From Seiridium cupressi (lineage: Eukaryota; Ascomycota; Sordariomycetes; Amphisphaeriales; Sporocadaceae), in the NCBI GenBank assembly GCA_036674765.1, contig JARVKI010000033.1:248001-312000 (forward strand): DNA of 64,000 nt, in the 5' to 3' direction. Under the pieces are notes generated by a model. The model saw only the letters and a list, made by a program, of their open reading frames with translations. It did not search any database and had not been told where the DNA came from. Position numbers and translations under genes: made by a program. Within the stretch, counting starts at the first letter, position 1. Each line of letters begins with the position of its first letter. Of the stretch, positions 47,758 through 60,258 are shown piece by piece.

Positions 47758-49134
47758 ATGAGCAACATTCAGGTCGTCGTGGATGTTTTAATGATTTATG
47801 ATTTATGGTACAATTAAACCACATGTATGATGCATTACAGGTTGGGGGCATAGAAAGAGATCAACAGAATCAATGCGAATGGTGGCCAACCCCCTAAATC
47901 AATGAGACTTGGGGCGCTTTTGATTCGTTGCCTTGCAGTGAACAAATTCAATTACATAGGCATCTGTGATTCTGGATGAGAGTGATGGGCATCACATCTT
48001 CTCAGGTGGCTGAAATCGAATTCAATCAGATGTCCTTAGATCGCTCTGCATAACTATTCTGTCCAGTTGAAAACACGTCACTCTCACTTCGTCTTCCATC
48101 AGTGCATGACGACGAGTTGTAAGCTTGTCGAGTCCAGTTTCGTACAATTTTTGGGGTGGTATCATTCGTAACATAAGTTATGCATTCCACCGCACAGTGA
48201 CAAGCTGTTTTAGAAGTTCCTCCCACTTGATTGGCCGTTACTACCGTGCAGTAATGTAAAGAAGGCTTTTAAGCACAGCATCGCATCCCTTAGCATCACA
48301 TTTAACAGAAGTTATTCAGAACTTTTCCTAGTCACAAGTAACGATTCATGGCGTGTCGTCGGTTGCTTTTGGGAGCGTCATGTGTTCATCTCATCTAGGT
48401 GCGAGGCATAGCAATTCATTCCAGCTGAAGATCTGACTTACAAGGCCGAGGTAGAATTCACCTTCACAACGACAATTTACGAGCGATTCACTCCCGCCTC
48501 AGTCTTCAAACCTATAAATTGTCAGCAAGTGTCTATTTCCTTCCGTGCTTTTTTTCTTTCCTCTCTTGATCCAGATAATACTCGACGGACCTCATCTTGG
48601 CAATCTCCGCTGATGCTGTGTGGCTTGTCAATCACATTCTGGATACTTTTACCTTTTTATGACCGCAAGCTCTACTGGTAGATGTCCAGTTCATGTTTCT
48701 GAACTATTCACCTGCATTTGAGAGTTCCCACGACGACTCACTATACTACGCTCTGAACATCAACGTACAGGTGTTATGAAAAGGTTTTACAGAATCGACC
48801 TGACGATCACTGTCTGCGACGCTTGAATATAAAGCATCATATTCACGCTAAACACTCTCCTGCAGGAGGACTTTGATTCTGGCTGCGTGTATCAATTACA
48901 CATAGGTATTCCATGAATTCATTTGCTGGTACACTCGACGAGTTCTGAGTAAAAGGTTTGGCATCATAGCTATAGCTGAGGTCATTATTGAACTGACTCT
49001 GTCTCACTATCACGACTAAGTTGCCCCCTTTTCAGCAAGTCTCTTGCTGCTGCTCTACTTGAAGTCCAGTTTATACCCATTCACGAGAACTTCGTTATTC
49101 ATAGGGGATTGAATCTCCTTTTCAGGCAGACGAA
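47758..49134. other. 1.4-kb interval without recognised genes
   Basis: 3' flank of the SDR, then promoter of the gene at 49135. The frame at 48026-48226 minus has no recognisable content. The pyrimidine-rich stretch at 48540-48600 could belong to the leader of the downstream gene. Nothing else was seen. Confidence 0.45.
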
Positions 49135-50209
49135 ATGGGTTTACACGATAACTTTGAGAAAGTATGGAAGAGATACAACATATGCGATATATGTAAAGAA
49201 CGAAACAAATCCAGTAAGTTGCATCTTCTCGCGATTAGCTCTCTACAATTCTCATGCAGAACTCCTATCGGTAATATTGACACTGCCCTAATATCATCCA
49301 CTTTTGCCCATACTGATTTGCTTTGGATTTGAAACTAATCGCGAGTCTGCAGTAATACATAAGTGCCGGTGCTGTGGTCTTTGCACCTGTCGAGTGTGCC
49401 ACCAGGCACGTGAATACGACAGTAGACACAACCTTGAGAATCGGCACGATCTTGATTGGAATGACGTCGAGAGGGAGCCGAAGCCAAAAAAGCCTCGAAT
49501 GAGGGTCTGTAAAACCAAATCAGCGCAGCCTACTCGAAAGCCAGCATTAAGGACCACGCGAGCACGACAGACTCCGGCAAAAACCGTGGAGTTTGCCCTG
49601 GCACCCGGCTCAGCTTTCTCTGGAGCAGGTAACAAGGTCAAAATTCCAAGATCTTCCTGCGCGGGAAGTGCTGTCGTGAGCGCTTCTAGGCAAGCCGCCG
49701 TCCTCACGCCTGAAGCCCAGGAACGAGATAATCGTCCGCAGGAACTCGGCAGAGAGGCATCGGGATTAGAAGAGGCATGGCAGCATCACTTGTCGTTCCC
49801 GGGAACCCCCATAGTTGCTCCCGCTTATCTAATGCCTTGGGCTCCGGCTGAAGACACCTTAAGACGAGATGGCACGCAGAGACAGGCTTTACCTACCAAT
49901 CGTGATCCTTTAGGTCAGTATGATATGCTGCCTCTTTCCTGTCCCGCTTGGCAGCGTATCATAGCTTCACGTCCCTTGTCACTGGGAGTTATGACAAGCA
50001 TGGAACGCTACGACCTACGGTGGTGGCTGGGCGAGACATGGCGCACAGATCCCAGAATTTTAGAGGCCCGTCAGACAGAGGGTCTAGAGAACGCACTAGA
50101 CGTTATGGAGGGAAACATCGCGCAGGAAGGCATTGGACAGTCCGGGGACTGGAAACTTGAAGCCGGCGAATGGGTGCAGTTTCTTCGTCAGACTCAAAAG
50201 GTCACCTAA
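49135..50209 (+). CDS. Uncharacterised protein with N-terminal Cys/His cluster
   Basis: Two exons, 49135-49213 and 49353-50209 (311 aa), joined in phase 1 (GTAAGT...TGCAG). The N-terminal 45 residues hold a dense putative zinc site: Cys17-x2-Cys20, His29, Cys31, Cys33-Cys34, Cys37, Cys39, Cys42-His43 (around ICDIC, HKCRCCGLCTCRVCHQ). The intron falls inside this cluster. Residues 60-115 are Lys/Arg/Pro-rich (PKPKKPRMRVCKTK, RKPALRTTRARQ), resembling a nuclear localisation signal. The rest is moderately ordered, with a Trp-rich C-terminal segment (RYDLRWWLGETWRTD). I do not recognise the family. By composition it could be a nuclear or chromatin-associated protein, but that is inference. Confidence 0.7.
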
Positions 50210-53200
50210 TCATGAATGATCATATATATGATTTAGCAGATGAGTATGGATAAGTGAATAGCCAGTCACATCACTGAAGTGTGCCTCGTTTTGACTTGTG
50301 GTAGGCTTAGCCTACCTATTGATATGTTCAGTCTTCGAGTAAACTGATCAAAGACAAAGCTCATAAGAATATTGACGACTGGAAACTGTTTCTTATCTAG
50401 TGACGCCACAGTGATATGACGGATAAAACCGCGCGTTGACTGTTGGGAAGTGAGAATGAAATAAGTCAGGCGGCTATAGAGCAAGAGGATGTTGAAAATA
50501 TGCCAAAGGTGTGTACCCCGGGGTCCATTGGAAGGTACCGATCATCTCTAATCTGATGTGCATCATTCATACACAAATATTGATTACACAGGAAACCCTC
50601 AAATCATAACCGATACTAGCAATAATTTATGAAAGTCGTTTATCTAAGATACGTTTCATGCCTCTACCAGCTCGAAGGATAGGTCGAGGTGCTAATTATT
50701 GGAAGTATGCCCAAATACCGCTTGAATGTGACTTGGGCAAGGTGGCTGGTTAGAGAACTTCCATGTCAATTTCTTTCGGGGCTCAAATTCAACAGAAGCT
50801 TTAGCTGCACTTATCGGCGGTGTCTAAGAGGCAATCCTGAATATATGGCTGCCAGGACACCGGAGGCGCATTGTGCAATAAGGTTCATATCTTATTAATT
50901 CCTGGGAGCACCACCACGACGGGATCTAGTCCGTAGTCACAAGTCTCTCTACGTTTAGACAGAGTGCAATAGAAAGGTCACTCGCAATACGAGGGAGTCA
51001 TCCTCGGTTGTTCATCGAGAATTCTTGCACATCTTTGCTAGGCTTGTATAATGGAACCGTGCGGTTTACAGGTGCTCGTCGTCCTCTGTCGGGGGATTGA
51101 AGCATAGGCCCAACCACCTGAGTAGAACCTGTTCCCCGAGTACCGACGCATGCGTCTCTCCAAATTTAGCTAGCCAAGCTTAATGAAGCAAACGTCCTTA
51201 GAGTTCACCAAGGCGAATTAAGTTTTACCCCTGAGACCTGGACCACATAGGGACAGCGAGTCTCGAAAAGAAGGTTTCAGGAACAGCGAGTCAATCCGAA
51301 AAGAAGATTCCCAAGGCTACCCATGGGGTCAACGTACCTGTGTGTGTATGTGATGATAGCCACGAGAAATGCACTAGTGACCGGCTAAATCGCCAACCTG
51401 TGATTGGATATTCATCAAAGCATAAGGCCAAGATCGTATGGAATCGCCAAGACTGCGAGGCGGGCAGAGGTAATGAAACATTGTACAACGACAAGCTTTG
51501 GCTACAATCAAAGAGGACTTGAAGCAGCAAGAGAGAAGTGCATCGGATTCTAGTCCCCTTGCGAAGCGTCTGGTAAACGCCCGGTACAATGTTGTAGGTC
51601 AAAGTTAAGATGAGGCTCAGTCCCTAACCATGTCGTCGATCGGAGACTTCTTGCCAAGCACATTGCCACAACCGATATTGTCTGCACAGATGAAACCAAT
51701 CCGATCTCCGACCGTACAGTTTGGCAGGTGCACATACCTACACGTTTCACGGGATCCTGATCCTATCAAGCACCTTCTCCGGACGGCAGTTCAGGTCACA
51801 ACTTCGTGTGCAGTCAGAGCTCGGACGGTCTTGCATTGGCCCTTTTGAAACACCTGCAGTCTGGTCTGCAAGAACCTGTCATGGATGCTGGCAGATGCTG
51901 GACTCGTCAGCCATATCGGCTGTGCCCCTCACTATGGAGACTGCGACGACTTGCGACGCAGAACATATGAAAATCAGCACCACCCAAGAGATGGGGACTG
52001 ACTGCGCGGGTTGCAGATCCCCCTGGTGAAGCACCCACTAGGGCTCTGTGGGTAACAATCTCAAGCGAGGATAGTGACGGGATGCTGCGAGACGGTGGAG
52101 CAAGAAACGGGTCTTCATGTAGCCGGCCAATCACGGCTGCAGTGACGCAGAGGCTGCTTGCGCCGGGCCTCTGATTGGCCAATCGAATATGCATCTAATT
52201 AAACGCGTCCCAGCAGAACGCGACTTGATCGCGGTTCGACGCGTCCCAAAAGTAGACGTCTCGTCATCCTCAGTGCGCCCCTCCTCGCTTTGCCCGCTTT
52301 GTGCTGTGAGTGATTATCGTGTACCCTTCGGTATCTCTTCCCGATGTCGAGTGGAGGCAGAATTGATGTTCCGCAGAATCAAAGTGCCTGCAGATATGGA
52401 ATGCAAGGTGCAATCCAACCGATTCGCTCACGCAACGGCTGTCCAAGTGACTTGCAGCAAGGACCATGATACCTCGTCGCCTTCGCGGCAATTCTCAGTG
52501 TGCACAAGCGCCTGACGAATGGCAGCCAAATCGGGATGAGTATTTCCACACACACCCAGAAAGAGGTGCCCACCATCGTGAGTCGGGTGACCAAGTCAAA
52601 TGTCTAGAGTCTCCTGCCGGGGCGGATCTTGCGGTTTGCCTAGGTGCTAGAGGATGGGTGTTTGTCTCTGAACCCCGCCCACCATTATCTCGATGATTTT
52701 GTGTCATCGAGATGCAAGGGCAAGCATAATGCATTAAGGGCACGAAGTAATGCTAAGGAGTGCTAAGGTGATACATCATAGGCTGACAACCATGGGAAAA
52801 TGATCAATCTACATGAAGGATGGCAGTGGTATTATGGCATGGGTGCAAATCGAGAATAAGCCTCGAAATCTGACATTGAAATCCTGCTTCACGTCATTCA
52901 TAATCACTGTGAAAGTAGCATCCAATCCCTATGATGACGAAGGACCCGAGTAGTAATTTTAGCTCACGGAAACCCAGGTGGTAATCGTCGGAGGGATACT
53001 GAAGGGAAGTAAGTCATGGACAACTTGCTGTCCAAAAGCAGCGTAACCAGGAACCCTGCCACGGCCGAGCGACTCGAAAGAGGAGGAAGAATTGCACAGC
53101 AATAAGCAGGTTCGGTGTGTTCACCGACGAGTCAAACTGTCTTTCATTGCGCCCGAAGGAATGAGACACGATAAGGTGAAGTTATCCGGGCGCTGACGGC

Positions 53201-54223
53201 GGTTCGCCCAGAGCTAGAAGTGCCATCTAGGTTGAAAAGGACTTTTCGATGGACCGCTTGCCGCTGTCGGTTGAAGGGTGTCCCCGTTTAGGTTCAGATG
53301 ACAGCGACGAGAGAAGGGAAAGAGTCCAGCCTAGAGACCCTGAACCCCGTTGCCTTGCGAGGCTCCCGCAATGTGTACTGGCTGGGTTATGTGGCCCATG
53401 GACGCTTACACGCAACGGTGCCTGGGAACTATGCCGCGCAAGGCCAGAGGGAAGAGACTAGTCATATCGCGAGCCATAGGGACAGCCTGAATGGAGATAG
53501 TGTGGCAGCGCATGACTCTCGCCAATCGTCTACAATGTAGTTAGACAGCCATCCAGGTACCGGCTAGCCCAGGATTTGGCCAAGGTACAACCCACGGTGA
53601 GGAAGAAGGTGTGGAAGGACGAGGTGGAAAAAGTATTGTATCAGTTTCTCTGGCTGCAGCGACCCCCTGCCCCAATGTACCGACGATGGGGAGCGGTCAG
53701 GGCTTGTGCACCATTGGCCCACCGCTGGCTAGGCTAGAAGCAGTATCATGTGGCCCACCGAGGACCCTCCCGCCCCCCGTTCGTCGCTGCTGGGATGGCA
53801 GGTCTGGTGCGACTGGCGCTTTCGCCCTTGGGGGGCCTTCAGGTCTCTTATTAGGCGGCATTAAGTCCTTGTCACCCCCAACTTCCCGCCGAAGCTCCCT
53901 TCCTCCTACAACCCACACCACAACAGTCAACAGTCGCTCCAACAGCCGTTTGCGACCGGAAGATACACTCGGTTTCTCGCCGCCGATCTTGTCGCGATAT
54001 ACGCATCAACACTGCGACCTTCTCTGGTGACAGTCGAGCCGTCCTGCTCCCGCCCGGAAGTCTAAAGAGTCGCGCCGTGCGTTTCGTCGCATTCCGTTGC
54101 CCTGTCGCATACCGCTCGTTCCTACTATTCTTGACATACACATATCAACACATCGCACACTATTCTACTTGCACTGTCGCGTATACCTCACATCAGACCG
54201 GGTTTCTCGGAAGACTCGACAGG
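50210..54223. other. 4-kb gene-poor interval
   Basis: This is the largest gap in the window. Short frames on both strands (51291-51602 minus, 52189-52515 plus, 53298-53540 plus) have no recognisable domains or splice chains. A perfect small hairpin stands at 52687-52713. ACGCGTCCCA occurs twice at 52203 and 52240. The last 600 bases are pyrimidine-rich on the plus strand and are likely the promoter and leader of the Myb-like gene. Confidence 0.45.
52687..52713. repeat. Perfect 10-bp inverted repeat, 7-base loop
   Basis: ATCTCGATGA and TCATCGAGAT flank TTTTGTG. It lies in the 4-kb gap, far from any recognised gene end. Confidence 0.7.
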
Positions 54224-55042
54224 ATGTTATTGCCGTCGGCGCTTTCCTGCGATTCGTCGCATCGACCAGTCACTCGACTTTCAATGCCTCTATTCTCCTC
54301 GCCACCCGCCAGTCCTCCAGCAACCGCCTTCAGCGGTATCAACAACATTATGACCTCCTGTCGCGCGCTCCAATCAATGCTTGCGCCGGCCCCGATCATC
54401 ACTGCTTCTGGAAACGATGACGATGTGCCTCGTCGCGCCTCGCAACTACCTACGCCGCCACTGGCCCACGCCACTATTCCATCCCCTATGAAGCTACGCC
54501 TACGAACTCGCAAATCAGATTCGAACCCCGAGGCCGTGGGCCGCAAGAAGATTGTCAAGCGTGCCGCGCCTCCAAGAGGTATCAACAAGAGACGCAGGCC
54601 AGCCGACGACGACACGGGTCGCGACGACGATATCGACAGTGATCTGGACATTGGCGCGATTGAGAGTGCGGATGAAGCTGAATCATCCGGTCCACGAACC
54701 CCCAAACGCGCACGTCTTGCGCCCGAGGCGGTGCCTCTTGGCCTGGAGCGCTCAGACTATCACAACTTATACCAAGCCAAGCCGGAGTCAGAGGAGAGCC
54801 AAGGAGAAGAGGTCGAGGTTGAGGCGGATGGAGAGCAATGGAGCACAGAGGAGGATCGAATCCTGGTCGAGCTCATCTTGGAGAAGCTGAAGCTGTCCAA
54901 GAACGACTGGCAAGACTGTGCGAGGAGTCTAGGCAAGGATCGGAGCTCGATCGGTAGGAGATGGAAGAGCCTCATGATAAATGGGGATGTCGGCCTCAAG
55001 TCAAGGAGTAGGAGAGGCAAGCTCCACGGAACCTGGCGGTGA
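54224..55042 (+). CDS. Myb/SANT-like DNA-binding protein
   Basis: An intronless frame of 272 aa from the ATG at 54224; the frame stays open back to 54077, and ATGs at 54284 and 54350 are alternative starts. Residues up to about 190 are disordered, basic then acidic, with two KR-rich NLS-like patches (KKIVKRAAPPRGINKRRRP and KRARLAPE) and an Asp-rich run (DDDTGRDDDIDSDLD). The C-terminus is a single Myb/SANT repeat: EQWSTEEDRILVELIL...WQDCARSLGKDRSSIGRRW, with the expected tryptophan spacing (W...W...W) and the RSSIGRRWKSL recognition helix. It ends in a short basic tail. Role inferred: nuclear DNA- or chromatin-binding protein. The precise target is unknown. The single repeat resembles fungal Myb-like proteins that have not been characterised. 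Confidence 0.85.
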   Translation: MLLPSALSCDSSHRPVTRLSMPLFSSPPASPPATAFSGINNIMTSCRALQSMLAPAPIITASGNDDDVPRRASQLPTPPLAHATIPSPMKLRLRTRKSDSNPEAVGRKKIVKRAAPPRGINKRRRPADDDTGRDDDIDSDLDIGAIESADEAESSGPRTPKRARLAPEAVPLGLERSDYHNLYQAKPESEESQGEEVEVEADGEQWSTEEDRILVELILEKLKLSKNDWQDCARSLGKDRSSIGRRWKSLMINGDVGLKSRSRRGKLHGTWR

Positions 55043-56976
55043 TGGCTACGTTTCGCATTCTTTTCTTTATCCACTCTCTACCTTTAGCAAGAGTCCCTTT
55101 TGCCTATCAGTGGCAGACTTTACCAGAGCCCTACATTTATATTTGTTAGAGAGGAAGGTTTACTGGCGTTCAGGATTTGCCGTCCATTTTTGGGGCGGAA
55201 ACCATTTATGATATCCCAAATACGCGCACAATGCGCCTGTTACTTTACTTAGTCGACTTGCGATATTCGTGTCTGAATTGAGCCACTATCCACTATATCC
55301 TCACTTTTCTCTCGATAAGTCTTGTGCTTAACTATGGCCAGCAACAGTTTTGTCACAATAGCAGTACTTCTCTATGAACTGCATGTCCCCCCAGCGATCC
55401 ATCTAGAATCCCATCCACCTCTATCCGCATGTCAACATATGCACATCATTTACCCTCTCATGCACGGCACGGTCGACATCATGCATTTTGTTTCAAAATC
55501 GGGGACCCTATCTCTTCCCAACCTTACCCCAGATCCAGTGCTTTCCCACGCATTGACTACTTGCTGCTCCCTCTAGCAACACGATCCACCCGTCCGCCAC
55601 GAGCCGCAGAAGCAATGACCATGGAACCCACGGCCCAAGTGTTTGAAAGCCTGCCAGGGCGAACCTAGAAAAGGGGGCCAGAGAGGAAAAGCTTTGAGAC
55701 CGCGCAAATAGTGCCTAGGAACTAGTCCCAGATGGGGGCTTGCGGCCGCGAACTACTACCTACTTATATTCACTTACTGGCGCTTCAGCAAACCCGATCT
55801 TCAGGGTCTTCGGACGCTCTGGAAGCGGTTGATCCTGCTGTCTAGTAGTAAGATGGCAAAATTTTGTGACGGGAAACATCCGCACTCCATACCCATGCTG
55901 TGTTGAGTCTCATGGTCCCGCCGTTCCCCGAGAGCCGTGGGCTGATTGTTGGTATGTATGTCAGAGACGTAAGCCTTAGCCATAATCAATCACACGCGTG
56001 AGACTTAAATTGAGAAGGCTGGAGAAGAATGAAGACATCACCCAGCGATAGGAGTCGGCACACGACAGCTTTGCTTCTGCCGAGATGGGTTTGCATACTG
56101 CGAACTTACTTGCAGCAGAGACAGCGCCAAAGGCAAGGGACGCGCAGACGCCAAAACCCGCAGGCTGGGCCCACAGTGCTTGGGAGGTGGTCGAAAAAGA
56201 TAAAAAGGAAACAGCGATCTTGCCGTCTGATCTGCATCATTATCGTTATCATGATCGCTTGATTTTTAATAGAATACTAACAGCGGAAACACGGGTTCCT
56301 GTCATGATGCGCACAGTATACGGTGAGGGTGAGGGAAACCTTGATCATACTGTCAAAAAGGAGCTTGCCGATTGGCTGGCAGCCTTGCAGAAGCGATCGA
56401 GCTGTCAAACAAGGGGGTAGTTATACTGTTGCTTATTTCGACTTCTACACTAATACATATGTATGCACAATACATCAAAAGTGTTTATATAAAAGATTTC
56501 CGGACATGGAAAGTTTCCACCGGCCGTACATCCCTAGGCATTTGGTGTTCTGTGCTATGTCCAGTTTATGGGGCGTCGGTCTGTGCGCACGAGTTGATGC
56601 TACAGCAACTGGATCTTCAGAGACCCTCTCGGTTTTTGACATCGAGAGTATTGTAATCATATGAATCATGCTTAAAGTCAGAAATCGTTCAAATTAAATA
56701 AGAGGTGATCAAGGGATTACTGCAATGAAGCCGTGATAAATCAATGAATGCTCCGGCTGATGCTGAACTGACGCGCGCCAAGATAGCTGGGTACCCCACT
56801 TGAAAGACAGCTGGCAAACAGCTGTGGGACGGACCTCTGACAGATTCCCGTGCAAGGCGAAAAAAGCCCTACGTGCACCAACTCAGCATTTCCAAAAGTA
56901 GTTACTGGATAGCGCGCACATTTTGCAACACCCAACGCCGCAACTATCACGACCACTGACGCTACCGGCAAGCAAG
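55043..56976. other. 1.9-kb interval without recognised genes
   Basis: 3' flank of the Myb-like gene, then the promoter of the ribosomal protein gene. A plus-strand frame at 56085-56420 (PAGWAHSAWEVVEKDKKE..., RVPVMMRTVYGEGEGNLDHT) is mildly protein-like, but no family or splice chain could be found. AT-rich around 56440-56740. Confidence 0.4.
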
Positions 56977-57834
<858 letters not shown>

Positions 57835-58480
57835 ACGTTTATCTCACAGCCAGCCCTAGTGAAATTGGGCAGCACAACCCCCTCGCAATGCCGAAGTTAT
57901 TGGACCAGCAGGTTGGACATTGGAAAAGGGCGGGCCATGGGCAGTGTACACGTGAAGCATCAGGCCGAGGGGTTGGCTATTGGCATTCAGGGCAAAGTAC
58001 CGCTCAAGGCGGCGGCCGGTGTCAGCCAAATTCGGCGGCGAATTTCCCTCCAATCTACGCTTGATAGACAAGGAGGAATCGCTACGGTATGGGTAGTAAT
58101 TCTATTGCGAAAACTTGTCAAGACTTGGTTCTTGAATAGTGACAAAGCATATGATGAGCAAAGGGAGGGGACATTTGAAAGCTCGTACGAGTAATGCGTG
58201 AAGCACAAATGTTACCCCCACAAATAAATCGAATCCTGGACTACAAACGTGGCGGTATCGTTGATATGTTCAAGTACCCACATACACCATATAACAAGAA
58301 CTCTATATGCTCCCCTGCCTGCAAACTTCTTTTAACCAAAACGCCGACTCCATATTTGGAATAACTGCCGCCACACATCTAAATCGTCCTCGCTCAGTTT
58401 TATTCACACCACATCATAGCAACTTGTGACGGATTATTCAGTATACGTCTACTTGAACTTCCGCTGCACAATCTTTGACT
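57835..58480. other. Convergent 3' flanks
   Basis: This region lies between the stop codons of the uS19 gene and the monooxygenase. It contains no recognised gene. 58200-58400 is AT-rich with CATACACC-like sequence, compatible with two 3' UTRs. Confidence 0.5.
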
Positions 58481-60258
58481 CTAGAGCGTCGGCAGTGTCG
58501 GTGCTGACGAGCTCGCAGACTCGGGCTGTTTCAATCCAAGTTCACCACCAACATTCTCCCTCTGCCGTTTCTTCTGGCCGGACAGCACCGCAGCTCGGTC
58601 TTCATTGACCTTGATGATAGCCTCCCGGGCACCCGGCCAAGCCTTGCGCTTGCCGGTCTCGATGAGGCGGTAGAGATGCGGAGAGAAGGCGCCGTTGGCG
58701 CAGGTGTTGTACAGCTTGCGGTCGCTCCACCAGAACTTCCAGGCGGTGCTGCCCCAGCCGATGCTCTCGTAGAGGCCGGTGCCGGCGCACTCGTGGACCC
58801 AGCGGAGCCAGTGGTACGGCTTCAACTTGCCCTTGTAGTGGCTGTCGAACTTCTGGCGGCCGTGGGTCAGCCACGGCTGGTACTCGTAGATCCACGCCCA
58901 CATGGCGTCGCGGTCGGGCAGCGGCGACTTGCCCGCCCAGACCTGCGCCACCGCCATGGCCGTGAGCTCGCGGAGGCTGCCGCCGCTCTCGGGGATCATG
59001 GGGTAGCAGATGCAGGCGATCGAGTCCGGGTACTCGGGCGGGAAGACGTTCTGGTACAGGTTGGGCAGGGGCAGCTTGGGGTCGATGACGGTCCAGGTCA
59101 GAGCATCGTTCAGAATGCCGAAGTCGTTGTTGTAGCCCGTGCCAAGGATGATGGCGTCGACGTCGTCTATCAGCTCGCCGTTGTCGAGAAGCACCGTCTT
59201 CGGGCCGATGACGGCTTTCACTCGAGCCACCGAGTCGATCTTCTTGTCGCGGACCATGGGGATCAGTTCGTCGTTGATGACGGGAGTCGAGTAGTCCTCA
59301 CATCCAGGAGATGGCTCGAAACCCCAGGCGGGATCTTGAGGGCCCCAGGCGGCGCGCACCATTTTGCTGATGGCCCAGTCCGTGAGGGAGCTGTATAGTT
59401 TGGGAACATACTCGCCGAGCCAGTACGCCAGCCTCGTGTTGCTGAGGAGAAGTCGAGTGGCTTGCCCTCCTTGTTGACACGAGGCAGGATCTTGGCGCCG
59501 CGGCGATGCGAGATGTATGTCTTGGACGCTTGCGATGCCACGTCTACTGCAATATCGGCAGCAGTATTGCCCAGCCCGAATACGATGACCTTCTGGTCCT
59601 TGAACTCTTCTGCGTCTACGTACGCGATGGAGTGAAGGATCCGGCCCTCGAAGCGTTGTTGGCCTTCTATCTTTGGCATCTTCGGGATGGTATCGCAGCC
59701 TGTGGCCCAGACGATCTTGTCAAATTCGCGGGGATAGTCCTCGTCGTCGAACTGGAGCAGCCATTTTGTATCCTGCTCGTTCCGCCTCACGGAGGTTGCA
59801 GTCTTGTTGAACTCAATGTATTGATCGAGCCCCGTGTTCTTGACGTACGACCTCCAGTACGCTCCCCAGAGAGGTGCTGTGACGTGTAGGGGGTAGTCTA
59901 TGTACATCAATAAGCTTTGTCTTCAAGTGGTAAAGGTGATAAACACGGAAAAAGAAAAAGAACAACCTTACCATCAGGAACTGGGTAATCGGCAATTGGA
60001 CAAGAGAACTTGCTGGTCTGGTATCTGGTGCAGCTTATCGAGGAGACATGATCTGGGTGCTCCGAAGCCGTCCAGACACCTCCTACCTGAGGCCGCCTCT
60101 CGAAAGCTGTGACATCGAATCCCTCATCAAGCAGGTTCTTCAACGCCGCGACACCGGCAGGACCTGGAAAACATGAGTTAGACAGCTTCAACACCAGATA
60201 TGATTAAGGTTTACAAACCTGCGCCTACTACGGCTATTGTTGCTGGTTTTGCAACCAT
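58481..60258 (-). pseudogene. Flavin-dependent monooxygenase (FMO/BVMO-like), frameshifted
   Basis: Exons 60258-60219, 60163-59972 and 59897-58481. The FAD motif GAGPAG is at residues 12-17, followed by FERRPQVGGVW. The FMO signature FEGRILHSIAY fits F-x-G-x3-H-x3-Y. The NADPH motif is VFGLGNTAADIA, with the linker WATGCDTIP. Near 59447-59449 the frame that reads HRRGAKILPRVNKEGKPLDF must shift by one base to continue as SNTRLAYWLGEYVPKLYSS. With the present bases the first frame runs into a stop at 59263 and would yield a truncated protein of about 290 aa. The downstream frame stays open for about 320 residues to 58481. The total is one base short of a 550-codon gene, and no intron with matching phase explains the change. 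It is either a recent pseudogene or a one-base sequence error. The two frames look otherwise intact. Confidence 0.85.

Noticed and set aside
49294..49707. 137-aa minus-strand frame
   Set aside because: Antisense to exon 2 of the Cys/His-cluster gene, with no coherent domain.
52687..52713. Perfect hairpin followed by no T run, considered as a terminator
   Set aside because: Hairpin terminators are bacterial, and this is a fungal nuclear sequence with no adjacent gene end. Kept only as a repeat.
54512..54527. GGTTCGAATC-like B box (minus strand), possible tRNA
   Set aside because: It lies inside the Myb-like coding sequence, and no A box or cloverleaf could be formed around it.
58676..59398. 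240-aa open frame on the plus strand antisense to the monooxygenase
   Set aside because: Repetitive Ala/Val/Gly/Leu composition mirrors the high GC third positions of the opposite gene. No motif, and the sense strand is a clear FMO.
59430..59470. Short intron as explanation for the frame change in the monooxygenase
   Set aside because: No GT...AG pair of credible length here gives matching phases. The shortest candidates (37 and 21 bases) are too small or in the wrong phase.
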